64,000 bases of DNA from Methanolacinia petrolearia DSM 11571 (GCF_000147875.1 NC_014507.1:2170001-2234000), one strand, 5' to 3'. Shown: positions 26,229-35,842, counted from the first letter of the stretch. The notes: generated by a model from the letters alone, not told the origin. Numbers and translations are program-made.

Positions 26229-26538
26229 CCGCAAAAGCAGATTCTGCGGGTTCAAATCCCGCCAAGTCCATATTTTGTTTCTCTAAAATTAGGCTAATTT
26301 TTTATTATTTTTTTATTTTTTTTATATCTTCAAGATATGACCGCAGGTCATCGTCGGGGTTTCGAAAGGGGTTGAAAACCCCTTCGGTTGCCTCGGCCGG
26401 GGAATATTAATTGCGTTAGATCTACCGCGATTTTGATAATTGTTGACGCTTCAAAAAAACTGATTCATTGAAAACAATAGAAATAAAAGAAAATCTGTTT
26501 ATAACAAAAATCAGTTAAAAAAAGATTCAGAATAAATT
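26112..26538. other. Intergenic region after tRNA-Ala
   Basis: 427 bases without a protein gene. Most is the tail of repeat unit 1 and the whole of unit 2; the spacer 26229-26245 contains CCGCA that can pair with TGCGG at the start of unit 2. The last 150 bases are AT-rich and lie downstream of the FtsZ-like gene. Confidence 0.7.
26246..26388 (+). repeat. Tandem repeat unit 2
   Basis: Second copy of the unit at 26087-26228. It contains the complete T-arm and 3' acceptor strand of tRNA-Ala with the discriminator A, but no 5' half, so it cannot be a tRNA by itself. The AT-rich middle differs slightly; the double-hairpin end is conserved. Confidence 0.8.
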
Positions 26539-29220
26539 TCAGGCCCAAAAAAGATCTTCGTCCTTGGAATCCGATCCCTTTTTGGCATTCTTCTTCTGAC
26601 CGGGTGCAGGGGTGAAATCACCGGTTCCTGAAAAAGAAGATTTCCCCGGACTTCCTTTCGAGTGCCCGGGAGATCCCTTGCCGGTTACCGATTTGGCAAA
26701 GATATCGTCTTTAGGCTTCGCGGCCGCCCCACCTCTCATCCTTATATTGTCTGAAAGAAGTTCCTTCGGGCTGCTTCCACTCCCTTTCCTCATCCTGATA
26801 TTGTCAGAGAGGAGTTCCTTCGGTCCTTTTACACCGCCGCCCTGCCTCATACCAATATTGTCGGAAAGGAGTTCTTTGGGCTTTTTCACCTTGCCCTTCA
26901 CCGATATCCTGTCACTATCTTTGGGAAGGATATTCGGTTTCATATTTACTTTCCCACCCGAGAAAGTGCTGTCGTTGACCGACATATTCTTTCCAACCGA
27001 AACTCCCGAACCGGTAAACGTACTGTCATTCGGATGGATCGCTTTTCCGGCAGAGACCGATCCTCCCCCGAATACATTGTCCTTCGGCCTCATCTTCGAG
27101 CCTGCAGAGAAGTTGCCTGCCGAAAGAGTCTTGTCGGTCGCATGGAATGAATTTCTGCCGATGCTGATCTTCTCACCGACCATCGCAACATCGCTCTTCT
27201 CTTTTGGCATCATCGGGCCCTTTATCCTCGCACCTGCCCCGAAGATTGTATCTTTAGGTGCGTTTCCCATATTGACAGACGTCATCCTCGTCATATCGGA
27301 AACGTTGCGCTCCGATCTTCCCGGAAGGATGATTCCGTTGTTGTCTACCTTCTTCTCTTTCTTTCCCGATATCGAGATCTGGTCGTCCTTTACAGCAGGT
27401 TTTAAGGAATCATTCTCGCGTTTCTCAGCAGAATACTCCTGAAATTCCTGCTCCATAACATACTCTCTCGATGTAAGCGGAATGTCCTCCGGTTCGGGCC
27501 GCCGCCTGACCGGTGTCTTTTCCTCATCCATCCAGCCGCTGTCAAACGGATCTACGGAAGACTCAGGTTCGCTGTCATCCTCCAGGAGTGCGGAGAATGA
27601 ATACTGTTTCTTATATTCTATAAATCGCGGATCATTTGCCAACTCATGGGTTTGGGGTTCTTCTTCAGGCTCATCCTCAAGGAAATCCTTCAGATCAAGA
27701 GACCCTTCTGAATCCTCCGAATATTCCGAATCCATATATCTGTCATCTCCTACCTCAATAATCGGTGCAACATTTAAGTTCCTCTTCGCCTCTGCCCTTG
27801 GGGGTTTTGAAGAATAACCACCTATAAACTCCAATGCCTCCTGTTCAAGGGCCTCATCGTTCCGGCTGTAAGGATCGTAAGCCGGAGCATAGTAATTCTG
27901 CGGGGGCTGTGCTCTCCCGGGCTCATAATTCTGCACTCGCCGGACCGCCTCAGCCGGTTCATCTGCAGGTATAAACCCTGAATCATTCTGAGAGGAACCC
28001 ATTCCTGATAAAAGAAGCATCTCCTCCTCGAGCAGGCTCTGGTCTTCCCCCATTGCTTTCTTCTCATCCTGTTCACGGAGAAAATCGTCCCTGAGCCTTT
28101 TTATCTCTTCCAGCCGCGGGATGTTATGGATTCCCGAGAGCATTATAATAATCCCGACGAACTTCGTATTGGTTACAGGATAATCTCCCGCCCTCATTTC
28201 CAGCCCGGCGATACTCGTATCTATCCATTTTCTGACGGTCTGAAAACCCTTCATCGACAGTTCCCTCGAAGGACCAGCAATCAGGATCAGGGCCTTTTCT
28301 GCGCTTGTCAGGTCGCATGGAACTGAGATATCCTCATAGACGGCTTTCTTTGCAAGAGCGACAATTCTCGTCGCCCTTTTCTGTGACTCCTCACTGAAAT
28401 TGTTCAGCTGTTTTTCAGGGAGCCACTTATCGAATATATCGGTCCAGTTTGTCGGAAGAGGCTCCACCGCATAGCCGACAGCAGTAATTCCATTGCCTTT
28501 CAGGGTATTCAGGATTTCACCGGCATCGAGGACAACCTCGGCTGAATCGAAACCGTCTTCGTTGAACTCTCCCGCTCTCAGTAAAAGTCCGATCTGGCGG
28601 GATATTTTCTCATTCAGCATCCTGTACATATCCCTCGGGTTTTCGGGGAATGTTTTGCCATAGGGTGACGGGGTACTTACCGGATTTCCAGCTTCATCGA
28701 TCGTGACTTCAAAGGAGGCTTTTATCTTCCTGTACCAGGTCTCGTTGTCGAAAAGAAATATTCCGTCGACAGATTCTTCGATCTTTTCAAGATCGTCGGC
28801 CGCTTTTGCCGCCTGCCGCCTGCCTTCTCTGAGATAAGGAAGTGTACAGACTACAAAAACAGGCTCGAAATACGACTTGCGGATCTCTTTGGTCAGATCA
28901 GGGATGATATCACTGAGATTCCCACCCAGACCGGTGAATATCATTATCGCATCGATATCGATATTGTCCATCCTTTTGATCTGTGTCATTACCTCGTTCA
29001 GATCGACGGTGGAGCGTACATCGAAATGGACCTCGGGATCAATTGCAGGAAAGAATATCTTGGACTCATCAGGAAGGTAACGGAGCTGTGACAGGAAATT
29101 TCCGTCAGTATCCACTACTACAGCAGACATACAGCTTATACTGCTGCGCTGGTCCTGATAATATAGCTGGTCGACGATCCTCGACCCTGCACCTCCTACG
29201 CCTATTGTAAGGATCCTCAT
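26539..29220 (-). CDS. FtsZ/tubulin-superfamily protein with long repetitive tail
   Basis: Non-canonical archaeal tubulin-like protein, 893 residues. The N-terminal ~380 residues resemble the FtsZ/CetZ GTPase: GVGGAGSRIVDQL at the start, TGLGGNLSD in place of the canonical GGGTG(S/T)G loop, VCTLPYLREGRRQAAKA, DGIFLFDN, and the T7-region-like NEKISRQIGLLLRAGE. The remaining ~510 residues look disordered and low in complexity: an acidic part, then several ~18-residue repeats (pattern V/I-GK...P/VNDSTF) and three copies of PKELLSDNIxMR. It stands alone, divergent from mer. It may form filaments or act as a scaffold; whether it hydrolyses GTP is unclear because the glycine loop is altered. Confidence 0.8.
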   Translation of the reverse strand: MRILTIGVGGAGSRIVDQLYYQDQRSSISCMSAVVVDTDGNFLSQLRYLPDESKIFFPAIDPEVHFDVRSTVDLNEVMTQIKRMDNIDIDAIMIFTGLGGNLSDIIPDLTKEIRKSYFEPVFVVCTLPYLREGRRQAAKAADDLEKIEESVDGIFLFDNETWYRKIKASFEVTIDEAGNPVSTPSPYGKTFPENPRDMYRMLNEKISRQIGLLLRAGEFNEDGFDSAEVVLDAGEILNTLKGNGITAVGYAVEPLPTNWTDIFDKWLPEKQLNNFSEESQKRATRIVALAKKAVYEDISVPCDLTSAEKALILIAGPSRELSMKGFQTVRKWIDTSIAGLEMRAGDYPVTNTKFVGIIIMLSGIHNIPRLEEIKRLRDDFLREQDEKKAMGEDQSLLEEEMLLLSGMGSSQNDSGFIPADEPAEAVRRVQNYEPGRAQPPQNYYAPAYDPYSRNDEALEQEALEFIGGYSSKPPRAEAKRNLNVAPIIEVGDDRYMDSEYSEDSEGSLDLKDFLEDEPEEEPQTHELANDPRFIEYKKQYSFSALLEDDSEPESSVDPFDSGWMDEEKTPVRRRPEPEDIPLTSREYVMEQEFQEYSAEKRENDSLKPAVKDDQISISGKKEKKVDNNGIILPGRSERNVSDMTRMTSVNMGNAPKDTIFGAGARIKGPMMPKEKSDVAMVGEKISIGRNSFHATDKTLSAGNFSAGSKMRPKDNVFGGGSVSAGKAIHPNDSTFTGSGVSVGKNMSVNDSTFSGGKVNMKPNILPKDSDRISVKGKVKKPKELLSDNIGMRQGGGVKGPKELLSDNIRMRKGSGSSPKELLSDNIRMRGGAAAKPKDDIFAKSVTGKGSPGHSKGSPGKSSFSGTGDFTPAPGQKKNAKKGSDSKDEDLFWA

Positions 29221-29548
29221 ATCAGTGAAAGGCTTCCGAAGTCAGAAATCCCTGACAGGGATTATTCCGCTTTTATCCCACATTCGCTTTATAAAACATG
29301 TACACTCGGAAACTCATGATATACTTTCCGGTGAACCCAATCTGCCGTACGAGCGACATATGTAATAAGAATAATATGTAAGTACATATCAATAAATTCT
29401 CGTGATAAAACAGGCTGAAAATACAGTTATTACAACAGCCGGAATCCATATTTTTCTTATTTTTTTTCAAAATCCAAAAGATAATGCAACAAAATGGCAA
29501 TGTTTTTAAATCTCCCGGAATTAATACTCTATTTGAGGTGAATAGACC
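29221..29548. promoter_or_regulatory. Divergent intergenic region with mer promoter
   Basis: 328 bases between the FtsZ-like gene and mer. TTTTTAAAT at 29503-29511 is a good TATA box for mer, with GAGGTG at 29535-29540 eight nt before the TTG start. The rest is AT-rich, and I see no gene in it. Confidence 0.55.
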
Positions 29549-30547
29549 TTGAGTTATGGAATAGAATTTGTACCAGGAAACATCAGCGTTAAGCAGGTTG
29601 TAAAGTACTGTAAACTCGCAGAGAACAAAGATATTGACTTTGCGTGGATTACAAACCACTATAACAACCGCCACTGCTACCCCACCCTTGCAGCAATTGC
29701 ACAGGCGACAGACAGCCTCAAGATGGGACCGGGTATCATGAACACATTCACGGACACTCCGGCAGCAATTGCATCCTTTATGTGCACACTGAACGAGATC
29801 TCCGAAGGGCGCGCAGTTCTCGGTATCGGACCAGGCGATCTCTCGACACTCCCGAAGCTCGCAATCGACCCCGTAAAGCCCGTTGCACGCCTGAAGGAAG
29901 GTGTCCAGCAGATCAAGGCACTCTGCTCAGGGCAGGAAGTCAAGAAGAGCGGAAACATGGAATTCTTCGACTACGATGGTGCAAAACTTACCGGTGTCCA
30001 GCTTCCGGGCAAGAAGGGAATCCCCGTATACATTGGTGCCCAGGGACCCAAGATGCTCGAACTTGCAGGTGAGATCGGAGAGGGAGCACTCATCAACGCA
30101 TCAAACTCCAAGGACTTCGACATCGCAATCCCGCTGATCAAAGCGGCATGCGACAAGGTTGACGACAAGAAGTTCAAGAAGTTCGATGTCGGTGCATACA
30201 CCGCAATGTCGATCGACCAGAGCGAGAAGAAGGCACGCAATGCAGCAAAGATCGTTGCAGCATTCATTGCAGCAGGTTCACCACCGGCACTTCTCGAACG
30301 CCACGGCCTTGACCTTTCAAACGTAGCAAAGATCAAAGATGCACTTTCACGTTTCGACTTCGGTGCAGTCGGAGGACTTGTCGGAGACGGCGAGATCGAT
30401 GCATTCACAATCGCAGGAACACCTGAGATGGTAAAAGAGAAGTGCGAGAACCTTACCGCATCAGGAGTTACACAGATCATCTTCGGTTCACCACTCGGAC
30501 CCGACATGACAAACTCCATCCGCCTTCTCGGAAAGTACATTGTCTAA
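29549..30547 (+). CDS. mer: 5,10-methylenetetrahydromethanopterin reductase
   Basis: Reduces methylene-H4MPT to methyl-H4MPT with F420H2 in the CO2-reduction path to methane. 332 residues, bacterial luciferase-like TIM barrel; recognised by the start YGIEFVPGN, the segment FAWITNHYNNRHCYPTLAAI and GPGIMNTFTDTPAAIASF. Starts at TTG with a strong GAGGTG ribosome-binding site. Codons are strongly biased to preferred forms, as in highly expressed genes. Single-gene unit with a T-run after the stop (near 30570). Confidence 0.97.
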   Translation: MSYGIEFVPGNISVKQVVKYCKLAENKDIDFAWITNHYNNRHCYPTLAAIAQATDSLKMGPGIMNTFTDTPAAIASFMCTLNEISEGRAVLGIGPGDLSTLPKLAIDPVKPVARLKEGVQQIKALCSGQEVKKSGNMEFFDYDGAKLTGVQLPGKKGIPVYIGAQGPKMLELAGEIGEGALINASNSKDFDIAIPLIKAACDKVDDKKFKKFDVGAYTAMSIDQSEKKARNAAKIVAAFIAAGSPPALLERHGLDLSNVAKIKDALSRFDFGAVGGLVGDGEIDAFTIAGTPEMVKEKCENLTASGVTQIIFGSPLGPDMTNSIRLLGKYIV

Positions 30548-30643
30548 GTAAAACAGGACAATATACCAAAATTTTTTTGTTTTCAGCACCTTTCTTAAAA
30601 TAGTACTGCCCAGGCAGGACAATGTACGAATTCCGGAGTTCTC

Positions 30644-31582
30644 ATGTTTTCAAAGGCTCTTCTTGATAGAAACGGGCGAAAGATCGAGTACAGGGAAGAA
30701 ACACTGACCGGGATCAGGTGCAGGATATGCCCGTCAAGAGAAGAAAGGGGTTTAAATGATCTCAGGATACCTGAGGCATTGGAAATAAATAAGTCCTGCC
30801 CGTTCTGCCCTGAAAATATCGAAATAGATACTCCATGCTTTGAGAACGGCGAAAGAATACATGTTGGAGAAACCACTACGTTTCCAAACATCTACCCCTT
30901 CGGTGAGAACCATATTGTAACGGTAATCACAAAGGAGCATTGCCCACATGAGATTACTGAAAACCAGATCCTTGATTCACTTAAAGGCCAGTTTCTGGGC
31001 CTTAAAGAAAAGAAAGGATTTGCCTCGATAAACTGGAATTATCTATCCTCTGCAGGTGCAAGCATGATCCATCCCCATCTGCAGGGATTCTCGGACGGGA
31101 TTCCTACATACCTGACATCTCTTTACATAAACAGGTCAAAGGAATATTTTGACAGATCGGGATCGAATTACTGGCTTTCAGTAACCGAATCTGAAAAAGA
31201 ATCGGACAGATACCTGTTCGGCGACGAGATAACGTGGTGTGCAAACCCGGTACCGATAGGAGAAAAGGAGATACGGGGATATCTCCCGTTCTGCTCGTTC
31301 AACGATTTTGAAGAGTTCATTCCTGAGATCGCCGGAGGGATCAGGAGAGTAATGGAGATCTATAAAAATGCCGGCAATCATGCCCTCAATATGGCGATCA
31401 GGTTCGGAAAAGACGAACATGAAATGTATTTCAGGGCGTTCGTATCGATGATCGCAAGGATAAACCCAAACCCAGAGTCAATCTCCGATTCGGCATTCAT
31501 GGAAAGACTGCACTTTGAACCTGTCGTCATGACCGTTCCCGAAGATCTAAAAAAGATAAACAGTAGATCCCAGAAGTATTAA
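30644..31582 (+). CDS. Galactose-1-phosphate uridylyltransferase family protein
   Basis: Nucleotidyl-transferase of the GalT branch of the HIT superfamily, 312 residues. The zinc Cys pair CPFC (about 55) and the active-site HPHLQG (His-x-His-x-Gln; about 142-147) are present, as is CRICPS near the start. It probably moves UMP or AMP onto a sugar phosphate; the sugar is not known. GGAG lies 6 nt before the ATG. No other sugar-metabolism genes lie nearby, so the pathway cannot be read from context. Confidence 0.8.
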   Translation: MFSKALLDRNGRKIEYREETLTGIRCRICPSREERGLNDLRIPEALEINKSCPFCPENIEIDTPCFENGERIHVGETTTFPNIYPFGENHIVTVITKEHCPHEITENQILDSLKGQFLGLKEKKGFASINWNYLSSAGASMIHPHLQGFSDGIPTYLTSLYINRSKEYFDRSGSNYWLSVTESEKESDRYLFGDEITWCANPVPIGEKEIRGYLPFCSFNDFEEFIPEIAGGIRRVMEIYKNAGNHALNMAIRFGKDEHEMYFRAFVSMIARINPNPESISDSAFMERLHFEPVVMTVPEDLKKINSRSQKY

Positions 31583-31671
31583 TCAGGCAGAACTTCGGCA
31601 TAAGTATACAGAATAAACCCGCCAGACTGATAAAGAATCATTTCAAACAATATATCACAGGCAGAAATATT

Positions 31672-33132
31672 ATGATTGCAGAACAGGGAGAAAAGGATGG
31701 ACGATACGGCCACTGGCCGGTGCTCTTTCTCCTCTCCCTTGCAACTGCAATAGAACTTATCGACGGAACCGCTCTCAATATATCTCTCCCTACAATCGCA
31801 TCCGACTTCAATATCAACCTGGGGACCGCGTCATGGATCCCGATGGTGTATTTCCTGACGATAAGCTGCCTGCTCCTTCCGTTCGCAAAAGTTAGCGAAA
31901 AAACGGGAACAAGGAAGATCCTTTTTGCAGGACTGTTGCTGTTTACCGTAAGCTCATATTTTTGCGCAATATCAGGAAGAATAGAACTGCTTATCTTCTT
32001 CAGGTTCCTGCAGGCCACCGGCGGTGCGATGATGGCTGCAGCCGTTCCGGCGCAGGTCGCAATAGGATTCACCCCCGAGACAAGAGGGCGTGCACTTGGA
32101 ATTATTATGGGTGCCGGGGGATTCGGCCTTGCAGCAGGACCGGCAATAGGAGGATACATCACCCATTTCATCTCCTGGCACTGGATTTTTTATATCAACA
32201 TACCTATCGGCATCATCGGGATGGCCCTGACATACTTCTGCCTGAAACCATACAGCCCGGCAGAAAGATCGAATGGCTTCGATTACAGCGGACTCGTATT
32301 CATGTCTCTATTTATGGTATCGTTCCTGTTTCTGCTCACGAAAGGAAGCGAATACGGGTGGAGTTCAACGGAGACCATAATAACGGCAGCAGTCTCCATA
32401 CTGGCCCTTGTAATATTCATTATCCAGGAAAAGAGATCCAAAGACCCTATACTGGATATGTCCATATTCCTGTCCTGGACCTTTCTGCTCTCAACAGCCT
32501 TCCTCCTCGTATTCGAGATATTACTAGGTGGAATAGAGCTCATTCTTCCATTCTACCTGGAGAAGGTGCTCGAATTCACTCCCGATATATCAGGACTCTA
32601 CATGCTTATTCCGCCTATGATAATGATCATCGCAGGGCCTGCCGGCGGATTCCTCTCTGACTACGAGGGCAACAGGATGGTCTGTTCGATATCTGCCCTG
32701 ATCGGAATTATCGCATTTGTAATCTTCTTAATATCCCTTACAAGCCCCGGGATGATAATCTACATGGTCATCGCCCTCATCCTTTTCGGAATGGCGATCG
32801 GAGCGGTTGCAAGTTCTGGTGCAAGCAGAATTATCGAACACAGCCCGAAAGGACTTGAGATCACGGGTTCAGCCATAAGTAACCTAGTTTTTTACATAGG
32901 GATGAGCCTTGGAACAGCAATTTATACGCTGATACTCCAGTCGGGGATGACAAGTACAATAATTAACAGCGGAAAAATATCGATAAACGATGTCTCTGCT
33001 TATGCCTTCTCATCTGCGATGCCTTACATCTATATATTCTCGATTATACTCATGGCAGCGGCATTGCTTTTCGCACTGCTGGTACCCGATAAAAAAAGAA
33101 CCGCGGAATCCCGGAACATCACGGACAGATGA
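31672..33132 (+). CDS. MFS transporter, DHA2 (14-helix) drug-efflux type
   Basis: Integral membrane exporter of the major facilitator superfamily, 486 residues with about 14 predicted helices. Motifs: ELIDGTALNISLPTIASDF in helix 1 (typical of DHA2), the motif A-like KVSEKTGTRK loop, and GAGGFGLAAGPAIGGYI (motif C) in helix 5. The substrate is unknown; multidrug or metabolite efflux is usual. No clear ribosome-binding site; CAATATATCAC upstream may serve as promoter. No regulator gene is adjacent. Confidence 0.87.
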   Translation: MIAEQGEKDGRYGHWPVLFLLSLATAIELIDGTALNISLPTIASDFNINLGTASWIPMVYFLTISCLLLPFAKVSEKTGTRKILFAGLLLFTVSSYFCAISGRIELLIFFRFLQATGGAMMAAAVPAQVAIGFTPETRGRALGIIMGAGGFGLAAGPAIGGYITHFISWHWIFYINIPIGIIGMALTYFCLKPYSPAERSNGFDYSGLVFMSLFMVSFLFLLTKGSEYGWSSTETIITAAVSILALVIFIIQEKRSKDPILDMSIFLSWTFLLSTAFLLVFEILLGGIELILPFYLEKVLEFTPDISGLYMLIPPMIMIIAGPAGGFLSDYEGNRMVCSISALIGIIAFVIFLISLTSPGMIIYMVIALILFGMAIGAVASSGASRIIEHSPKGLEITGSAISNLVFYIGMSLGTAIYTLILQSGMTSTIINSGKISINDVSAYAFSSAMPYIYIFSIILMAAALLFALLVPDKKRTAESRNITDR

Positions 33133-33216
33133 ATATTTAATCAACCGTAATCTCCTGCTTTCATTTTCAGTTCATCTCAGCATATTATATTATCAGAAGC
33201 AGAGCAAGATTGAAGG

Positions 33217-33765
33217 TTAGGAAAGACCAATCTCGTTTTTAACGAGCATTACTCCCTCAATTGAGATCTCATAAAATTCAGGAAGCTCAATGTAATCTTC
33301 GATCATCCTGATTCTATCTCTGCTGCATCCCGCCGCAAACGAACGATCCTTCATCTTTTTCGTAACGGTTTTCACTGAAACAGCAGATAAATCTCCGCCT
33401 TTGACCAGGGCACAGGCGATTATCAGCCCCGATATATTGTCGGCCGCCGTGAGTGCAGTATCCACAGGAGTTTTCGAATCCCCGTATATCTCATAATTGT
33501 GCCTCTTCACAGGCCCTGCAATCTCTTCCGGGACCCCGGTTTCGATGAGTATCCTATAGCCTTCTGCACCGTGAAGAGTCATGTCGCCGCCTGTGTATTC
33601 GAAATCAATGTCATGAAGAATCCCGATAATCTCCCATTTCTCCTGATCCTCTCCAAGCCTTACAGCAACAGCCTTCATTACTGCCGCAGTTGCAATACAG
33701 TGATTTATCAGACCTTCACCGCTCACATGAGACTTTAAAAGAGATAAGGCTTCATCGCGCTGCAT
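33217..33765 (-). CDS. HD domain hydrolase
   Basis: Metal-dependent phosphohydrolase-like protein, 182 residues, with HD signature GILHDIDFEYTG (His-Asp at about 50-51), the first His in LINHCIATAAVM and further His in KRHNYEIYG. Related archaeal proteins are annotated only as HD superfamily hydrolases, with nucleotide substrates suspected. It lies between the MFS gene (convergent) and the Cache lipoprotein, with which it may share a transcript (41-bp gap). Confidence 0.83.
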   Translation of the reverse strand: MQRDEALSLLKSHVSGEGLINHCIATAAVMKAVAVRLGEDQEKWEIIGILHDIDFEYTGGDMTLHGAEGYRILIETGVPEEIAGPVKRHNYEIYGDSKTPVDTALTAADNISGLIIACALVKGGDLSAVSVKTVTKKMKDRSFAAGCSRDRIRMIEDYIELPEFYEISIEGVMLVKNEIGLS

Positions 33766-33806
33766 AATGATAAAACGGATTCAATGGAAAAAAAGGATTG
33801 GGATAA

Positions 33807-34763
33807 TCAATACTGGAGCAGATCTCTGGAAATACCCGAACTGATTATCCAGTAGTCATCTTTTTCAACAGGCATGACATAATTCAGGTTCTGCTTAATT
33901 GTACCGTCGGTTCCATCATAACTGTAAATTATGAATCCTCCGCCATTACGGGCGATCTCTGCTGCCCTCTGGATACTTTTAACACCATACTTCATCTCAC
34001 GATCATAGATATTCTCACCTATGATCTCCGGGTATGCAGGATGGGCCAGGATATTTCCATCATAATCCAGCGCAAGGACATACATCCCGTTGTCGAGATC
34101 AAAATAATCCCCGCTCTGGTTGTTGAACACCGAGATTGCTTCATCCATGGATACGTTCCCGGCAAATGATGCCGCACCGGTCATAAAATTCTTCACGTAT
34201 CCAAGATAAAGAGGTGTACCATTGGCTTTATCCACAAGATCGTCAAGATATATTCCTGAGCCTATCCACCATTCATCATCGACTGGATACACATACCCGA
34301 GCTTTTCCTCGTATGTCATATTATCCGACGGATTGGGGTATGTATAAAGAACCGGACCTCCCCCAGATTCTGCAATATCACGGCAGGCCTCGACAAATCT
34401 CATACCGTTGGTGTCTGTCGCGGACAATCCGTTCGTTCCCACAAGGCTCTGGTTGAAAGGCTGGGCTATATAGGTTCCGTTATAGTAAAGTGCATATATA
34501 TACATGGTCCCGTCGACAAATTTGCTGGTAGGATCATTGAACTCTGCGGCAGCCTCTTCCATACCTACTTCTTTTGCATATTCGGATGCGTTCATAACAA
34601 ATTCCTCGAGTTCGGATAAAGTATAATTCCGGGTCTCAACAGGTAACACCGGCACCTGCGGCGTATCGCTGACCTGCTGGGTATCAGAACCCGGGTCCGT
34701 ACAGCCGCAGGATATGCAGATCAATATTAATACCAAAAATACCGGTATGTAGAATATTTTCAT
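33807..34763 (-). CDS. Cache-domain lipoprotein
   Basis: Extracytoplasmic ligand-binding protein, 318 residues. Lipoprotein signal with lipobox near residue 20 (CISCGC). Two related Cache-like domains follow (about 45-175 and 180-318), each with the pattern YxxNGTYIAQPF or YDGNILAHPAYPEIIG and ending in YVxPVDDEWWIGSGIY or YVMPVEKDDYWIISSGI. Such domains usually sense small molecules for chemotaxis receptors or kinases, but no cytoplasmic part is present here. It may pass its ligand to a transporter or receptor encoded elsewhere. Confidence 0.8.
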   Translation of the reverse strand: MKIFYIPVFLVLILICISCGCTDPGSDTQQVSDTPQVPVLPVETRNYTLSELEEFVMNASEYAKEVGMEEAAAEFNDPTSKFVDGTMYIYALYYNGTYIAQPFNQSLVGTNGLSATDTNGMRFVEACRDIAESGGGPVLYTYPNPSDNMTYEEKLGYVYPVDDEWWIGSGIYLDDLVDKANGTPLYLGYVKNFMTGAASFAGNVSMDEAISVFNNQSGDYFDLDNGMYVLALDYDGNILAHPAYPEIIGENIYDREMKYGVKSIQRAAEIARNGGGFIIYSYDGTDGTIKQNLNYVMPVEKDDYWIISSGISRDLLQY

Positions 34764-34859
34764 CAGTAAAGTTTTCTCAATATTTCAATATCAGGTTAAC
34801 TGATGTAAACATCTATCTCAGGATCTTATTCCTGAACAAAAAAAGGATATTTTTTAATT

Positions 34860-35702
34860 TTACCAGGGTTTGTCGATTAATTTGACCTTTTCTACGCGGG
34901 TTCCGTCGCTTTTGTGAGGTTTGCGGATTACACCATCGCAGGACTTCTCGATCTCACGTGCCTCTTCACAGAGGAGCATTGCCTGGCGCATGACTTCGTG
35001 TGCGGATGCAACGATAGGGGTGTAGTTCTCGTGGCCCTTTGTCATGAAGCAGCCCTTTACGTTGATTCCGGCAACGGACTGTGCCATCTCGTATGCTGCG
35101 CGTGCCTTTGCATATGCGTAGGGGTTCGTGAACTCGCCCTCGACAGCCTTGTCCGAGCTCATTACGATCTTCGGGAGAACAAGGTCTGCACCCTTCTTTC
35201 CTTCTTTTACCTGGTCAATGACTTCATCGAGTGCAATCTGGAGTTTGCGGAATGCACCTGTTACTGCGAGAACCTTTACAAGGTTTCCGTTGTAGTCCGC
35301 CATCTCGATCGGGTCGAGGAATTCACGGCGTGCACCGATCATTGCATCGGCCTTCATGATGATGTAACCGAAGCTTGTTTCCTTCAGTGCTGCAAATTCG
35401 TCTTTTTTGGTCGTGATGTCGTCGGTAATTACAACACATGGAATGCCTGCCGCTGCAAGTGCCTCACGTGCACCTTTGGGTCCGGGGAGAACACCGTTCG
35501 GCGAGACTACGATACAGAAGTCAGGGCCGTATGCCTTCATGTTCTCAACGACGCGGTCAATATCTTTTTCCTGGAGCTTCGTTCCGCTTGTGGCCATGAA
35601 TGTTTCCATGTCCTCGCGATCTGCACGCTCATCAAGGAGAAGTTCGGCCATTACACCGCTTGCGATGTTACCGAGTTTTGCAATTCCTACTTTTACTACC
35701 AT
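34860..35702 (-). CDS. mtd: F420-dependent methylenetetrahydromethanopterin dehydrogenase
   Basis: Converts methenyl-H4MPT to methylene-H4MPT with F420H2, one step before mer. 280 residues, full length; recognised by [20 protein letters not shown] at the start, [20 protein letters not shown] and the end [16 protein letters not shown] lies 8 nt before the ATG on the minus strand. The leader overlaps a perfect 14-bp palindrome (35713-35726). Divergent from a Tfx-type regulator. Codon use suggests high expression. Confidence 0.97.
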   Translation of the reverse strand: MVVKVGIAKLGNIASGVMAELLLDERADREDMETFMATSGTKLQEKDIDRVVENMKAYGPDFCIVVSPNGVLPGPKGAREALAAAGIPCVVITDDITTKKDEFAALKETSFGYIIMKADAMIGARREFLDPIEMADYNGNLVKVLAVTGAFRKLQIALDEVIDQVKEGKKGADLVLPKIVMSSDKAVEGEFTNPYAYAKARAAYEMAQSVAGINVKGCFMTKGHENYTPIVASAHEVMRQAMLLCEEAREIEKSCDGVIRKPHKSDGTRVEKVKLIDKPW

Positions 35703-35712
35703 ATTCTATACC

Positions 35713-35726
35713 TCTCAAATTTGAGA
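35713..35726. promoter_or_regulatory. 14-bp palindrome in the mtd leader
   Basis: TCTCAAATTTGAGA is a perfect palindrome that overlaps the mtd ribosome-binding site. It could be an operator or an RNA hairpin that hides the binding site. Confidence 0.45.
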
Positions 35727-35767
35727 ACATTCTAAGATTCATCTGGTCTGATAATAAAGATTTTGAA

Positions 35768-35781
35768 ATATTTGCAAATAT
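35768..35781. promoter_or_regulatory. 14-bp palindrome between mtd and the Tfx gene
   Basis: ATATTTGCAAATAT is a perfect palindrome just upstream of the likely mtd TATA element (TTTATTAT on the minus strand near 35755) and about 40 bp from the TATA element of the regulator gene. A candidate binding site for a dimeric regulator. Confidence 0.45.
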
Positions 35782-35842
35782 CAGAAATATGCGATCGGTT
35801 AACGAAAAGTGTTTAAATTAATCAAAACATATAACCATAGTG

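Noticed and set aside
26246-26271. A second tRNA-Ala gene
   Set aside because: Only the T-arm and 3' acceptor strand are present; no 5' acceptor strand, D-arm or anticodon arm can be made from the bases before it.
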